A DNA stretch of 64,000 nt from Pseudomonas sp. JAI120 (GCF_014207255.1 NZ_JACHCZ010000004.1:124001-188000), one strand, 5' to 3'; positions 36,675 to 46,354 are shown, counted from the stretch's first letter. Numbers and translations: made by a program. The notes: generated by a model not told the origin, from the letters alone.

Positions 36675-38210
36675 ATGGCTAATGAAACGACAGTCCCAAC
36701 TGCAAAACCTACTTCTCTAGCCGCTTGGATCAAGCGCCTGGACGAGGTGCTGCTGCCTGTTCCACAGGCCAGCCATGACCGCGTATGCAAAGCCATCCGC
36801 GATAGCCGCAGTTCGTTGCGAGATATTGCCGAGCTGATGCAAAACAGCCCGGCCCTCGTACTCAGCGTCATGCGCGAGGCCAACAGCCACACCCATGGCA
36901 GCCTGACAGCGCCGGCGGAAAACCTCGAAGTGGCGCTTAACCGTCTGGGCCTCAAACGCGCCGAGGAACTGCTGGCACGCCTGCCGTCGGTGCCGGCCCA
37001 TGAAATTCCCGTAGCGCTGCGCCAGTTGTTGCTGGTCAGCCAGCACGCCTCGCAACAAGCCAATGGATTGTTCGGCAGCCGCCTGGCGCGGCTGTGGCAG
37101 GACATTCATTGGGGCAGCCTGCTGTTTCTTTCACCGCTGTGGCCGATGGCCGTTGCCTACCCCAAGCTTTTGGAGGAGTGGGAACTGCGGGTCATCCACA
37201 AGGGCGAGTCGGCACGCAAGGTCGAACAGGCATTGTTCGGCGTGCGCCTGCTGGACCTGTGCCTCGGCCTAACCGAGACCTGGCACCTGCCGATTTGGGT
37301 GTCCCAGGGGTATACCCTGCTGCGGACCGAGCAGCGCTTGCTGGTCAAGGCCCTGCATATCGCCCGCGAAGACGCCCCCCTGCGCCACCAGCAATTGCTC
37401 GACGCCGAACCCAACCTGCGCCGCTGGCTGAATCAGCCGGCCAATACGGTGCTGCTGGCCAACGGCCTGGCGATGTCGGCCCAGGAATCCTGGACCTGCC
37501 CGCACACCGAGCGCTGGCAATACCTCACCGCGCTGTACCTGCAACAGCCCCTGAGCGACGTGCAGCAACAGGTCCACCAGCAAGCGGTCACCAGTGCCCG
37601 CGACACCTTGATGCCCGATCTCTGGCACCCGGCGCTGTCGCTGATCTGGCCCTGGCATGTACACAAGATTCATCGCGGCCTGCTGCCCGCACCACCGCCC
37701 ACCGCCGAAGCCCTGGCCGTCTGGCGCAAGCGTTGTACCGAACTGCTGGTGGAGCCGAGCCGCTTTGCCAACGCCATGCATTTGACTACGTGCGCCAAGG
37801 AAGCCCTGGTGGCCAGCGGCATGCAGCGCGTCCTGTTGTTCATGGCCGATCGTGCCCTGAGCACCTTGCGTGTGCATCAGGCCGACGGCCTGCCGAAGGA
37901 CGCCGCCAACCTGAGCCTGGATGTGGTCAACAGCACGCTGCTGCAGCGCCTGCTGGAAAAGTCCGCCCAGGTGCGCCTCACACCGGAAAACCACGCCCAG
38001 TTCTCGGCACTGCTGCCGCCGATCCTGCGCCGCCTGTTCACCGGCGAGCACCTGTTGTTGCGCTCCATGAGCTGCAACGGGCGCGTGGTGATGGTGATGG
38101 TCGCCGACCAGGGCGGCGGGCCGTTCTCGGAAACCACCGTGCAGGCCTTCGGTAAAACCGCCCAATGCATCGAGAAAGCCCTGCACAGCTTTACCAACCG
38201 CAGCGCTTGA
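36675..38210 (+). CDS. HDOD domain protein
   Basis: 511 aa from ATG 36675 (MANETTVPTAKP); the ribosome-binding site is poor and a GTG at 36642 is an alternative. The N-terminal third resembles an HDOD domain (LRDIAELMQNSPALVLSVMREAN, LNRLGLKRAEELLARLP). HDOD domains lack the catalytic His-Asp pair of HD phosphohydrolases, and none is visible here. The C-terminal 150 residues look GAF-like (ALVASGMQRVLLFMADR...MVADQGGG) but this is tentative. Divergent neighbour of motAB; a role in motility or signalling is guesswork. Confidence 0.8.
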   Translation: MANETTVPTAKPTSLAAWIKRLDEVLLPVPQASHDRVCKAIRDSRSSLRDIAELMQNSPALVLSVMREANSHTHGSLTAPAENLEVALNRLGLKRAEELLARLPSVPAHEIPVALRQLLLVSQHASQQANGLFGSRLARLWQDIHWGSLLFLSPLWPMAVAYPKLLEEWELRVIHKGESARKVEQALFGVRLLDLCLGLTETWHLPIWVSQGYTLLRTEQRLLVKALHIAREDAPLRHQQLLDAEPNLRRWLNQPANTVLLANGLAMSAQESWTCPHTERWQYLTALYLQQPLSDVQQQVHQQAVTSARDTLMPDLWHPALSLIWPWHVHKIHRGLLPAPPPTAEALAVWRKRCTELLVEPSRFANAMHLTTCAKEALVASGMQRVLLFMADRALSTLRVHQADGLPKDAANLSLDVVNSTLLQRLLEKSAQVRLTPENHAQFSALLPPILRRLFTGEHLLLRSMSCNGRVVMVMVADQGGGPFSETTVQAFGKTAQCIEKALHSFTNRSA

Positions 38211-38267
38211 TGCTTGCGCTACAATCGCCGTCCTTTATCGCCAACATTTGTGCCCAGGAGACCTCAC

Positions 38268-39083
38268 ATGCCTGACTTCTCTGGCTTGCCGCTGGTGATC
38301 GAATCCAGTGACCTGCTCGGTCAACTGGATGCCGAACACCTGATTCTGGTGGACCTCACCAGTGCCGCCCGCTACGCCGAAGGGCACATCCCCGGCGCGC
38401 ATTTCGTTGACCCCAAGCGCACCCAACTGGGCCAGGCGCCGGCACCCGGCCTGCTGCCCGGCAAGGCCGATCTTGAGAAACTGTTCGGCGAACTGGGCCA
38501 CACGCCCGACGCTACCTACGTCGTCTATGACGACGAAGGCGGTGGCTGGGCCGGGCGTTTTATCTGGATGCTCGACGTGATCGGCCACCAGAAATACCAC
38601 TACCTGGACGGCGGCCTGCTGGCGTGGCTGGAGGGCAAGCACCCGCTCTCCACCGACGTGCCCGCCCCGGCTGGCGGCCCGGTCAGTCTCACGCTGCACG
38701 ACGGCCCCACCGCTACCCGCGAATACCTGCAAAGCCGTCTCGGCGCTGCCGACCTGGGGATCTGGGATGCGCGCGGCCCGCTGGAATATTCCGGCGAGAA
38801 GGTGCTTGCGGCCAAAGGCGGCCATATCCCCGGCGCGGTGAACTTCGAATGGACGGCCGGCATGGACAAAGAGCGCAACCTGCGCATCCGCCGTGACATG
38901 CCGCAGATTCTCGAAGGCCTCGGGCTGACCAAAGACAAAGAAATCATCACCCACTGCCAGACTCATCACCGCTCTGGCTTCACCTACCTGGTGGCCAAGG
39001 CGCTCGGTTATCCGCGAGTCAAAGGTTATGCCGGTTCCTGGGGCGAATGGGGCAACCACCCCGACACCCCCGTCGAGATTTAA
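38268..39083 (+). CDS. Thiosulfate sulfurtransferase (tandem rhodanese)
   Basis: 271 aa from ATG 38268, RBS CAGGAG. Two rhodanese domains: the first (DLTSAARYAEGHIPGAHFVD) lacks the catalytic Cys, the second has the active loop CQTHHRSG near residue 229 and the GYAGSWGEWGN end. This corresponds to the RhdA-type enzyme found beside psd in Pseudomonas. It transfers sulfane sulfur from thiosulfate to cyanide or other acceptors. psd follows after 16 bp, so co-transcription is likely. Confidence 0.95.
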   Translation: MPDFSGLPLVIESSDLLGQLDAEHLILVDLTSAARYAEGHIPGAHFVDPKRTQLGQAPAPGLLPGKADLEKLFGELGHTPDATYVVYDDEGGGWAGRFIWMLDVIGHQKYHYLDGGLLAWLEGKHPLSTDVPAPAGGPVSLTLHDGPTATREYLQSRLGAADLGIWDARGPLEYSGEKVLAAKGGHIPGAVNFEWTAGMDKERNLRIRRDMPQILEGLGLTKDKEIITHCQTHHRSGFTYLVAKALGYPRVKGYAGSWGEWGNHPDTPVEI

Positions 39084-39099
39084 GGTTTAAGGACAGTCA

Positions 39100-39960
39100 A
39101 TGAAAAAGCAGTTGTTTATCCTCAGCCAGTACCTGCTGCCGCACCACCTGCTGTCGCGGTTGGCCGGCTGCATCGCCGAGTGCCGCGTGCGCTGGTTCAA
39201 GAATGCCTTCACCACCTGGTTTGCCAAGCGCTACGAAGTGGACATGTCCCAGGCGCTGGTGGAGGACGTGACCGCTTACGAGCACTTCAACGCCTTCTTC
39301 ACCCGCGCCCTGAAAGACGGCGCCCGCCCACTGGACCAGACCCCTGGCGCAGTATTGAGCCCAGCCGATGGCGCAGTCAGCCAGCTTGGCCCCATCGAGC
39401 ACGGTCGTGTGTTCCAGGCCAAAGGCCACAGCTTCAGCGTGCTGGAACTGTTGGGCGGTGATGCCGCGGTCGCTGCGCCGTTCATGGGCGGCGATTTCGC
39501 CACCATCTACCTGTCGCCGAAAGACTACCACCGGGTGCATATGCCACTGGCCGGTACCCTGCGTGAGATGGTCTACGTGCCTGGGCGGATTTTCTCGGTA
39601 AACCAGACCACCGCCGAAAACGTGCCGGAATTGTTTGCGCGTAACGAGCGTGTTGTCTGCCTGTTCGACACCGAACGCGGCCCGATGGCGGTGGTATTGG
39701 TGGGGGCGATGATTGTCGCGTCGATTGAAACCGTATGGGCCGGCCTGGTGACTCCGCCGAAGCGCGAGCTGAAAACCTTCCGCTATGACGAAGCCGCCCG
39801 CGCGCCGATTCACCTGGAGAAGGGTGCGGAGCTGGGTCGCTTCAAGCTGGGCTCCACTGCGATCGTGCTGTTCGGACCGGATCAGGTGAAGTGGGCTGAG
39901 GAACTGGTGGCGGGTTCGCCGGTGCAGATGGGCCAAGGCATCGCTTTACCTAAAGCCTGA
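39100..39960 (+). CDS. psd: Phosphatidylserine decarboxylase proenzyme
   Basis: 286 aa, the usual length of PSD-B enzymes. The self-cleavage site LGST lies near residue 250 (FKLGSTAIVLF); cleavage before the Ser makes the pyruvoyl group. The catalytic Asp (SPADGAVSQLG) and His (YHRVHMPLAG) motifs are present. It makes phosphatidylethanolamine at the inner membrane. Confidence 0.98.
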   Translation: MKKQLFILSQYLLPHHLLSRLAGCIAECRVRWFKNAFTTWFAKRYEVDMSQALVEDVTAYEHFNAFFTRALKDGARPLDQTPGAVLSPADGAVSQLGPIEHGRVFQAKGHSFSVLELLGGDAAVAAPFMGGDFATIYLSPKDYHRVHMPLAGTLREMVYVPGRIFSVNQTTAENVPELFARNERVVCLFDTERGPMAVVLVGAMIVASIETVWAGLVTPPKRELKTFRYDEAARAPIHLEKGAELGRFKLGSTAIVLFGPDQVKWAEELVAGSPVQMGQGIALPKA

Positions 39961-39971
39961 CGCCGAACCCA

Positions 39972-40063
39972 ATGTGGGAGGGGGGCTTGCTCCCGATAGC
40001 GGGGTATCAGTCAACACATCAGTGACTGAACCACTGCCATCGGGGGCAACCCCCCTCCCACAT
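39972..40063. repeat. REP doublet, outer-GTGGGAGG orientation
   Basis: TGTGGGAGGGGGGCTTGCTC on the left and its complement on the right. The inner spacer GTATCAGTCAACACATCAGTGACTGAACCA is nearly identical to that of the doublet at 42959. Located between convergent psd and serB. Confidence 0.9.
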
Positions 40064-40071
40064 TTAGTCAG

Positions 40072-41286
40072 TTACAGCTGACCGTCGCGGTCGCGAAAGC
40101 CCAGCAGATACAGCACACCATCCAACCCCAAGGTCGAAATCGCCTGCTTGGCCGATTGCTTGACCAATGGCTTGGCGCGGAACGCCACGCCCAAACCGGC
40201 GATTGCCAGCATCGGCAAGTCGTTGGCGCCGTCACCGACCGCAATGGTCTGTTCCAGACGCAAACCTTCCTTGTGGGCCAATTCCTTCAGCAGATCCGCC
40301 TTGCGCTGCGCGTCGACAATCGGCTCGACCGCGACGCCGGTCACCTTGCCATCGACCACTTCCAGTTCGTTGGCGAACACATAGTCAATGCCCAGCTTGG
40401 CCTGCAACTGCTTGGCGAAGTAGGTGAAGCCGCCCGACAAGATCGCCGTCTTGTAGCCCAGGCGCTTGAGTTCGGCGAACAGGGTTTCGGCGCCTTCGGT
40501 CAGGCGCAGCGACGCACCGATGGAGTCCAGCACGCTCACATCCAGGCCCTTGAGCAAGGCCAGGCGTTCCTTGAAGCTGGCGCGGAAATCCAATTCCCCG
40601 GCCATGGCGCGCTCGGTGATCGCGGAAACCTGCTCGCCAACGCCGGCCGCCTTGGCCAGTTCGTCGATGACTTCGGCTTCGATCAGCGTGGAGTCCATGT
40701 CAAACACCGCCAGGCGACGGTTACGACGGAACAGCGAATCTTCCTGGAAGGCGATATCGACATTCAGTTCCTGGGCCACGCTGAGGAATTCGGCGCGCAG
40801 GGCCTGCGGGTCGGCCGGCTCACCACGCACGGAGAACTCGATGCAGCCCTTGCCCTTGTCGGCCGGGGTGTCCAATGGCATGCGACCCGACAAACGGTCG
40901 ATATGGTCGATATTCAAACCATATTGCGCGGTAATGGAGCTGACGCGCTGCAGTTGTTCGGCGGTGACCTTGCGGGTCAGCAGCGTCACGATATGGCGCT
41001 TCTTGCCCTGGCCGGCCACCCACTGCTGGTAATCCTCTTCGGATACCGGGGTGAAACGCACCTGCTGATCGAGCTTATACGCCGTAAACAGGATGTCCTT
41101 GAGCACCGACGAGGCCTGCTCGGTGCTGGGAATTTCCACCAGGATGCCGAACGACAGCGTGTCGTGGATCACCGCCTGGCCGATGTCGAGAATGTTCACA
41201 CCACCCTGGGCCAGAACGCCGGTAATGGCTGCGGTAAGACCCGGGCGGTCTTCCCCAGTGATGTTAATCAGGACAATTTCGCGCAA
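40072..41286 (-). CDS. serB: Phosphoserine phosphatase SerB
   Basis: 404 aa. Two ACT-type domains occupy the first 180 residues (MREIVLINITGEDRPGLTAAITGVL and a second). The HAD domain follows, with nucleophile motif DMDSTLIEAE near residue 197 and the later LSGGFTYFA and VGDGANDLPML motifs. Last step of serine synthesis. Divergent from the Smp-like gene, the same pairing as serB/smp in E. coli. Confidence 0.97.
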   Translation of the reverse strand: MREIVLINITGEDRPGLTAAITGVLAQGGVNILDIGQAVIHDTLSFGILVEIPSTEQASSVLKDILFTAYKLDQQVRFTPVSEEDYQQWVAGQGKKRHIVTLLTRKVTAEQLQRVSSITAQYGLNIDHIDRLSGRMPLDTPADKGKGCIEFSVRGEPADPQALRAEFLSVAQELNVDIAFQEDSLFRRNRRLAVFDMDSTLIEAEVIDELAKAAGVGEQVSAITERAMAGELDFRASFKERLALLKGLDVSVLDSIGASLRLTEGAETLFAELKRLGYKTAILSGGFTYFAKQLQAKLGIDYVFANELEVVDGKVTGVAVEPIVDAQRKADLLKELAHKEGLRLEQTIAVGDGANDLPMLAIAGLGVAFRAKPLVKQSAKQAISTLGLDGVLYLLGFRDRDGQL

Positions 41287-41419
41287 GGCGCACCCCCAGG
41301 CTGGAAAAAAACCGCATTCTACCCACTTTCAGTGACCATCGGGCACAGCCAGCGCTTTGCCGGTCTTGGGCCTGTCGCTATACTGCGCGTCAACTTCACG
41401 GACCAAGAGCCGAGCTCAA

Positions 41420-42952
41420 GTGAACCGGCCCACGCCAGTAAAAACCGACAACTTCTTCCTGCTGATCTTCCGGGCACTGCGCCACCGCCGTGTACCGATC
41501 GCATTACGCATCGCCAGCCATAACGTGATCCTGGTCGCCCTGGCCCTGGTGATCTACGCCTGCGTGATGGGTTTGCAATTCAAGCAGGCCATGCACGAGC
41601 AAGCCGACGCCCTGGGCGAGAGCCTGACCACGCAAACCGCCACCTCGGCGACCGAGCTGCTGGTGTCCAACGACATCCTCAGCCTCAACGTGCTGCTCAA
41701 CAACCTGACCAAGAACCCGCTCGTGGCCCATGCCGCCATCTACAGCGTGGACAACCGCATCATGGCCGAAGCCGGGCAGCGCCCGAAAAACGGCCTGCTG
41801 GGCGAAGCCGAAGGCCTGTACCAGAGCAATATCACGTTTCAGGACGTGAAGGCCGGCCAACTGCGTATCAGCCTCGACATGCAGCAGTTCCAGCAGCCGA
41901 TGACCATCAGCCTGCAAAGCATGGGTATCCTCAGCGCCATCCTGCTGGCGTTGGCCCTGGCCCTGAGCTTGCGCCTGGGCCGGCATATCTCCACGCCGCT
42001 CATGCAACTGCGCATCTGGCTGCGGGACATCGACGAACACACCCCGGCTACCGACCGCCAGGATGAAATCGGCGACCTTGCCCGCCAACTGCACGCCAGC
42101 TTCGCCCCGGAACCGGTGGTGCCCGAAGTCGAGCCAGAGCCTGAATACGACGACACCGATTACGACGACGAGCCAGAGTTCGAAGTGCGCAACCTGCGTG
42201 ACCCTGGCTTCGACGAGCGTCCGCCGGTGGCGGGCCTCAAGCCTGCACCGCGTCATGCCTTCAAGGCCGAAGAAGACGACCTGGACGATGAAGACCCCTT
42301 CGCCGACCTGCGCGATACGTCAGCCGACAGCCCCGCAATCGCCCCCAAGGCAGCGCCGGTACGCAGCAGCGAGCCGCAGTACAGCGCAGTGCTCGCCGTA
42401 CAACTGGGTGCCCAGGACCAATTGCGCCGCCTGCCCCGTGCACGCCTGACCGAACTGCTGGAGCGCTACCGTGACTGCCTCGACCAGGCCGCCTCGCTGT
42501 ACCAGAGCGAACTGCACACCCTGAACGACGGCAGCACGCTGATGCTGTTCCACAGCGAAGACAGCGGCGAAGATTACCTGACCAATGCGATTTGCTGCGG
42601 TGAGTTGCTGCGCGCCTTGGGCCATGAATTGCAGATCGAAGTCGCCGACAGCGGCATCACCCTGCAACTGCAACTGGGCCTCACCGTGGGCGATGATCTG
42701 TTCGGCATGAGCCAGATCGACCTGCTGTTGACTGAAAACGCCCAGGACGCACTGGCCTTGTCCCAACACAGCCGTAACCTGCTGCTGGTGGAGCGCAAGA
42801 TCAGTGAAGACACGCTGATCCGCCAGCGCGCGCGTATCCGCCCAATTGCCAGCCCTGAGGGGGCAAGCTGCGTGGAAAGGCTGATGGAGCCGTATCCCTC
42901 GATGCTGGAGCGGCAGTTGGCGCGAATGCATGAGACCCGCGCAAAGCCCTGA
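41420..42952 (+). CDS. Smp/YtjB (AhpA)-like membrane protein with C-terminal cyclase-like domain
   Basis: 510 aa from GTG 41420 (read as MNRPTPVKTDNFFL); this start gives the expected short basic N-terminus. Membrane segments lie at about residues 29-50 and 160-185, flanking a periplasmic domain with the YtjB-like SLTTQTATSATELLVSNDILSLNVLLNNL. An acidic linker (EPEPEYDDTDYDDEPEFE, about 235-257) follows. The region about 322-460 has the layout of a class III nucleotide cyclase: AVLAVQLG, then LNDGSTLMLF, then LGLTVGDDLFG. The metal-binding aspartates are not in place, so it is probably inactive. It faces serB as smp does in E. coli. Function unknown. Confidence 0.85.
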   Translation: MNRPTPVKTDNFFLLIFRALRHRRVPIALRIASHNVILVALALVIYACVMGLQFKQAMHEQADALGESLTTQTATSATELLVSNDILSLNVLLNNLTKNPLVAHAAIYSVDNRIMAEAGQRPKNGLLGEAEGLYQSNITFQDVKAGQLRISLDMQQFQQPMTISLQSMGILSAILLALALALSLRLGRHISTPLMQLRIWLRDIDEHTPATDRQDEIGDLARQLHASFAPEPVVPEVEPEPEYDDTDYDDEPEFEVRNLRDPGFDERPPVAGLKPAPRHAFKAEEDDLDDEDPFADLRDTSADSPAIAPKAAPVRSSEPQYSAVLAVQLGAQDQLRRLPRARLTELLERYRDCLDQAASLYQSELHTLNDGSTLMLFHSEDSGEDYLTNAICCGELLRALGHELQIEVADSGITLQLQLGLTVGDDLFGMSQIDLLLTENAQDALALSQHSRNLLLVERKISEDTLIRQRARIRPIASPEGASCVERLMEPYPSMLERQLARMHETRAKP

Positions 42953-42958
42953 AGAACC

Positions 42959-43049
42959 TGTGGGAGGGGGGGCTTGCCCCCGATTGCGGAGTATCAGTCA
43001 GCACATCATTGACTGAACCACCGTTATCGGGGGCAAGCCCCCTCCCACA
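42959..43049. repeat. REP doublet, outer-GTGGGAGG orientation
   Basis: TGTGGGAGGGGGGGCTTGCC left, complement right, spacer GTATCAGTCAGCACATCATTGACTGAACCA. It lies before the terminator of the Smp-like gene. Confidence 0.9.
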
Positions 43050-43086
43050 CTTGATCTGCGCCGTGACTTATATCTCCACACACAAG

Positions 43087-43115
43087 AAGGCCCGCTGAGT
43101 AAGCGGGCCTTTTTT
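43087..43115 (+). terminator. Terminator after the Smp-like gene
   Basis: AAGGCCCGCT, loop GAGTA, AGCGGGCCTT followed by TTTT. It ends 17 bp before the stop of the convergent lipoprotein gene. Confidence 0.92.
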
Positions 43116-43132
43116 GTTGGAGCTTTTTCAGA

Positions 43133-43843
43133 TCAGAACCTGAACACTTCCATATCCGTACGGATCGGGGTTGCCATCGGCATCTTCGGCTTTTGCGGTT
43201 CTGCCGGCTTGGCCTGGGCCGGAGCCTGCTTTCGCGGTGCCTCGGCAATCGGCGGCTGGTTGGCCAAAGGCTTGAGGGCCACCGACAACTGCTGCGCCAA
43301 TTGCTGCAGCAGCACGCCCTGGGCCTGAACCTGGGACGCGGTGGTGCCGGCGTGCTCTTCCTGCAGGTGCACGATGCGGTTATCACGCACCTGGCCGCGA
43401 CGGTCGATCAAGCGCCATTGCGCATCGAGGATCGCCGGTTGCGATTTACCGGAATCAAGCCGGGTAATGGTCAGCAAGACCTGCACATCCGGGCTGAAGC
43501 CGGTGGGCGCGGGCGCCAGGACCACACGCTGGCTGTCCAACTGACCGGCCACCTGACGCAACATCAACTGGCTGATGTCAGACGACAAACTGCCTGCCCA
43601 ACGACCATCGGTGGAACCTTGCAGGCTTCCATCGTTCTGACGTTGCAGCAGGGTTTCGCGTTGCAGGTAGTCGGCCACGACCACCGGCCCGAGCAAAACG
43701 GCCATGCCAGCGGTTTGGGCTGGCTGAGCTGGACTTCCGCTGTCCAGCTGGTACAGCGACACAGGCTTGTGTGTGCTGCAACCCGCCAACCCCAAAAGGC
43801 CAGCGAGCATCAAAAATAGAGGAACGCGTGGAGCAGTCATCAT
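43133..43843 (-). CDS. PqiC/YmbA-type (ABC-type transport auxiliary) lipoprotein
   Basis: 236 aa from tandem ATG codons at 43843/43840; the longer frame upstream is not supported. The lipobox LAGC (Cys near residue 22) follows a hydrophobic signal. The mature part matches the DUF330/PqiC layout (YQLDSG, VLLGPVVVADYLQRETLL, RQVAGQLDSQRVVLAP). The C-terminal 50 residues are Pro/Ala/Lys-rich. PqiC lipoproteins normally accompany MCE proteins in lipid transport, but no pqiA/pqiB or mce gene is adjacent here. Confidence 0.85.
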   Translation of the reverse strand: MMTAPRVPLFLMLAGLLGLAGCSTHKPVSLYQLDSGSPAQPAQTAGMAVLLGPVVVADYLQRETLLQRQNDGSLQGSTDGRWAGSLSSDISQLMLRQVAGQLDSQRVVLAPAPTGFSPDVQVLLTITRLDSGKSQPAILDAQWRLIDRRGQVRDNRIVHLQEEHAGTTASQVQAQGVLLQQLAQQLSVALKPLANQPPIAEAPRKQAPAQAKPAEPQKPKMPMATPIRTDMEVFRF

Positions 43844-43973
43844 CCCATCCAGGTGGCTGCCACAAGGCGAACCACAATGTAATACTAAAAATAACCTAAA
43901 CACGCTCGGCCACGCCGGCGCTGGAAAGGCCATATCATCCGTGAATATGCGCCATGACTCCAGCGCCAAAGCG

Positions 43974-44001
43974 TCGATCTACGCTTTAAATCGTAGATCG
44001 A
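43974..44001 (-). terminator. Hairpin downstream of parC
   Basis: Perfect 10-bp stem TCGATCTACG/CGTAGATCGA with an 8-nt loop, followed on the minus strand by CGCTTT. It lies 16 bp after the parC stop. Confidence 0.6.
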
Positions 44002-44016
44002 GGGCTCTAATACGCC

Positions 44017-46281
44017 TTAAACCGGCGTTTCCACCAGCAAAGCATCCACACGCTGGAAGCCGCGAGGCAATTTATTACCGCGACGACCACGCTCGCCCTT
44101 GTAGTGTTCGAGGTCGTCAGGGCGCAATGACAACGTGCGCTTGCCGGCCTGGAGCACCAGGGTGGAACCTTCCGGGATCACTGCGATGTCGGTCACGTAC
44201 TCTTCGCGACTGGCCACCCGCTCGCCGGGAATACCAATAATCTTGTTGCCCTTGCCTTTGCCCAACTGCGGCAGATCGCTGATCTTGAACACCAGCAAGC
44301 GCCCTTCGGTGGTCACCGACGCCAGCCAGTTGCCTTCGCGGTCTTCCACCGGACGCGGCAGGATAACCTTGGCGTTGTTCGGCAGGCTCAACAATGCCTT
44401 GCCCGCCTTGTTCTTGGCCTGCAGGTCTTCCCCCTTGACCACGAACCCGTAGCCCGCGTCGGAAGCGATCACATACAGCGAATCGTCATCCGGCAGCAGC
44501 ACACATTCAAAATTCGCCCCAGGTGGCGGCGTCAGGCGACCGGTCAACGGCTCGCCCTGCCCCCGCGCCGAGGGCAAGGTATGGGCCGGCACCGAATAAC
44601 TGCGCCCGGTGGAGTCAATAAACACCGCAAACTGGTTGGAACGCCCGGCTGCGGCAGTCTTGAAGCCATCCCCCGCCTTGTACGACAGGCCAGTGGCGTC
44701 AATATCATGCCCTTTGGCTGAACGAACCCAACCCTTTTCCGACAGAACGACGGTAATTTTCTCGTTCGGCAGCAGTTCGGTCTCTGTCAGCGCCTTGGCT
44801 TCGGCACGCTGCACGATTGGCGAACGGCGGTCGTCACCATAGGTTTCGGCGTCTTTGATCAACTCGGTGCGCACCAGCTTCTTCAGCTTGGCTTCGCTGC
44901 CCAGCAGGGCCTGCAGCTTGGCTTGCTCCTTGAGCAGCGCGTCTTGCTCGTCGCGCAGCTTCATTTCTTCCAGGCGTGCCAACTGACGCAAGCGGGTGTC
45001 GAGGATGTAGTCGGCCTGGATCTCGCTCAGCTCGAAGCGCGCGATCAGTTCGGCTTTCGGATGCTCGGCGGTACGGATGATGTGGATCACTTCATCCAGG
45101 TTGAGGTAGGCAATCAGCAAGCCGTCCAACAGGTGCAGGCGGCGCTCGACCTTGTCGAGGCGGAACTGCAGGCGGCGACGCACGGTTTGTATCCGGAACT
45201 CCAGCCACTCGACCAGCAGGTTGCGCAGGTTTTTCAGCTGCGGCTTACCGTCCAGGCCAATGATGTTGACGTTGACCCGGTAGCTGGACTCCAGCTCCGT
45301 GCTGGCAAACAGATGCTGCATCAGCACTTCGTGGTCGACCCGGCTGTTGGTCGGGATGATCACGATGCGGCATGGGTTTTCGTGGTCGGATTCGTCACGC
45401 AAGTCAGCGACCTGGGGCAATTTCGATGGCTTGGCCTGCATCAGCGCAGCAATCTGCTCCAGCACCTTGGCACCGGACACCTGGTGCGGCAGCGCGGTGA
45501 CGATAATGTCGCCGTCTTCAATGTGATACACGGCACGCATGCGCACCGAGCCCTTGCCGGTCTCGTACATCTTCAGCAGGTCGGCGCGCGGCGTGATGAT
45601 TTCGGCTTCGGTCGGGTAATCCGGGCCCTGGATATGCTCGCAAAGCTGCTCGACCGTGGCCTTGGGCTCATCCAGCAAGCGCACGCAGGCGGTGGCGACT
45701 TCGCGCAGGTTGTGCGGCGGTACGTCGGTGGCCATGCCGACCGCGATACCGGTGGTGCCATTGAGCAGGATATTCGGCAAACGTGCGGGCAACACCAGCG
45801 GTTCGTCGAGAGTGCCGTCGAAGTTCGGCCCCCAGTTCGCGGTACCCTGGCCCAGCTCGCTGAGCAACACTTCCGAATAGCGCGACAGGCGCGCCTCGGT
45901 GTAACGCATGGCCGCGAAGGACTTGGGATCATCCGGCGCACCCCAGTTGCCCTGGCCATCGACGAGGGTGTAGCGGTAGCTGAACGGCTGAGCCATCAGC
46001 ACCATGGCTTCGTAGCAGGCCGAATCGCCGTGGGGGTGGAATTTACCGAGCACGTCACCGACGGTACGCGCCGACTTCTTGTGCTTGGAGTCGGCGTCCA
46101 GGCCCAACTCACTCATGGCGTAGATGATGCGCCGCTGTACGGGCTTGAGGCCGTCGCCGATATGCGGCAAGGCACGGTCCATGATCACGTACATGGAGTA
46201 GTTGAGGTAGGCATTTTCGGTGAAGTCAGCCAGCGACCGGCGTTCTACGCCATCTAAGCTGTCTGCGAGGATGTCACTCAT
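44017..46281 (-). CDS. parC: DNA topoisomerase IV subunit A
   Basis: 754 aa from ATG 46281 (MSDILADSLDGVERRSL). The winged-helix CAP-like domain carries the quinolone region GKFHPHGDSACYEAM with wild-type Ser and Glu, and the catalytic Tyr in AMRYTEARL. A coiled tower and the C-terminal beta-pinwheel follow. With ParE it unlinks daughter chromosomes. An esterase-like gene separates it from parE. Confidence 0.98.
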   Translation of the reverse strand: MSDILADSLDGVERRSLADFTENAYLNYSMYVIMDRALPHIGDGLKPVQRRIIYAMSELGLDADSKHKKSARTVGDVLGKFHPHGDSACYEAMVLMAQPFSYRYTLVDGQGNWGAPDDPKSFAAMRYTEARLSRYSEVLLSELGQGTANWGPNFDGTLDEPLVLPARLPNILLNGTTGIAVGMATDVPPHNLREVATACVRLLDEPKATVEQLCEHIQGPDYPTEAEIITPRADLLKMYETGKGSVRMRAVYHIEDGDIIVTALPHQVSGAKVLEQIAALMQAKPSKLPQVADLRDESDHENPCRIVIIPTNSRVDHEVLMQHLFASTELESSYRVNVNIIGLDGKPQLKNLRNLLVEWLEFRIQTVRRRLQFRLDKVERRLHLLDGLLIAYLNLDEVIHIIRTAEHPKAELIARFELSEIQADYILDTRLRQLARLEEMKLRDEQDALLKEQAKLQALLGSEAKLKKLVRTELIKDAETYGDDRRSPIVQRAEAKALTETELLPNEKITVVLSEKGWVRSAKGHDIDATGLSYKAGDGFKTAAAGRSNQFAVFIDSTGRSYSVPAHTLPSARGQGEPLTGRLTPPPGANFECVLLPDDDSLYVIASDAGYGFVVKGEDLQAKNKAGKALLSLPNNAKVILPRPVEDREGNWLASVTTEGRLLVFKISDLPQLGKGKGNKIIGIPGERVASREEYVTDIAVIPEGSTLVLQAGKRTLSLRPDDLEHYKGERGRRGNKLPRGFQRVDALLVETPV

Positions 46282-46354
46282 GCGGGCCTCATCATTGTTT
46301 GGTAAGGCGCAGCGGAAATGCCGCCGCACCGGATCGATTCAAAAAAGTAGCGGC

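Noticed and set aside
44017..46281. Quinolone-resistance change in ParC
   Set aside because: The region GDSACYEAM keeps the wild-type Ser and Glu.
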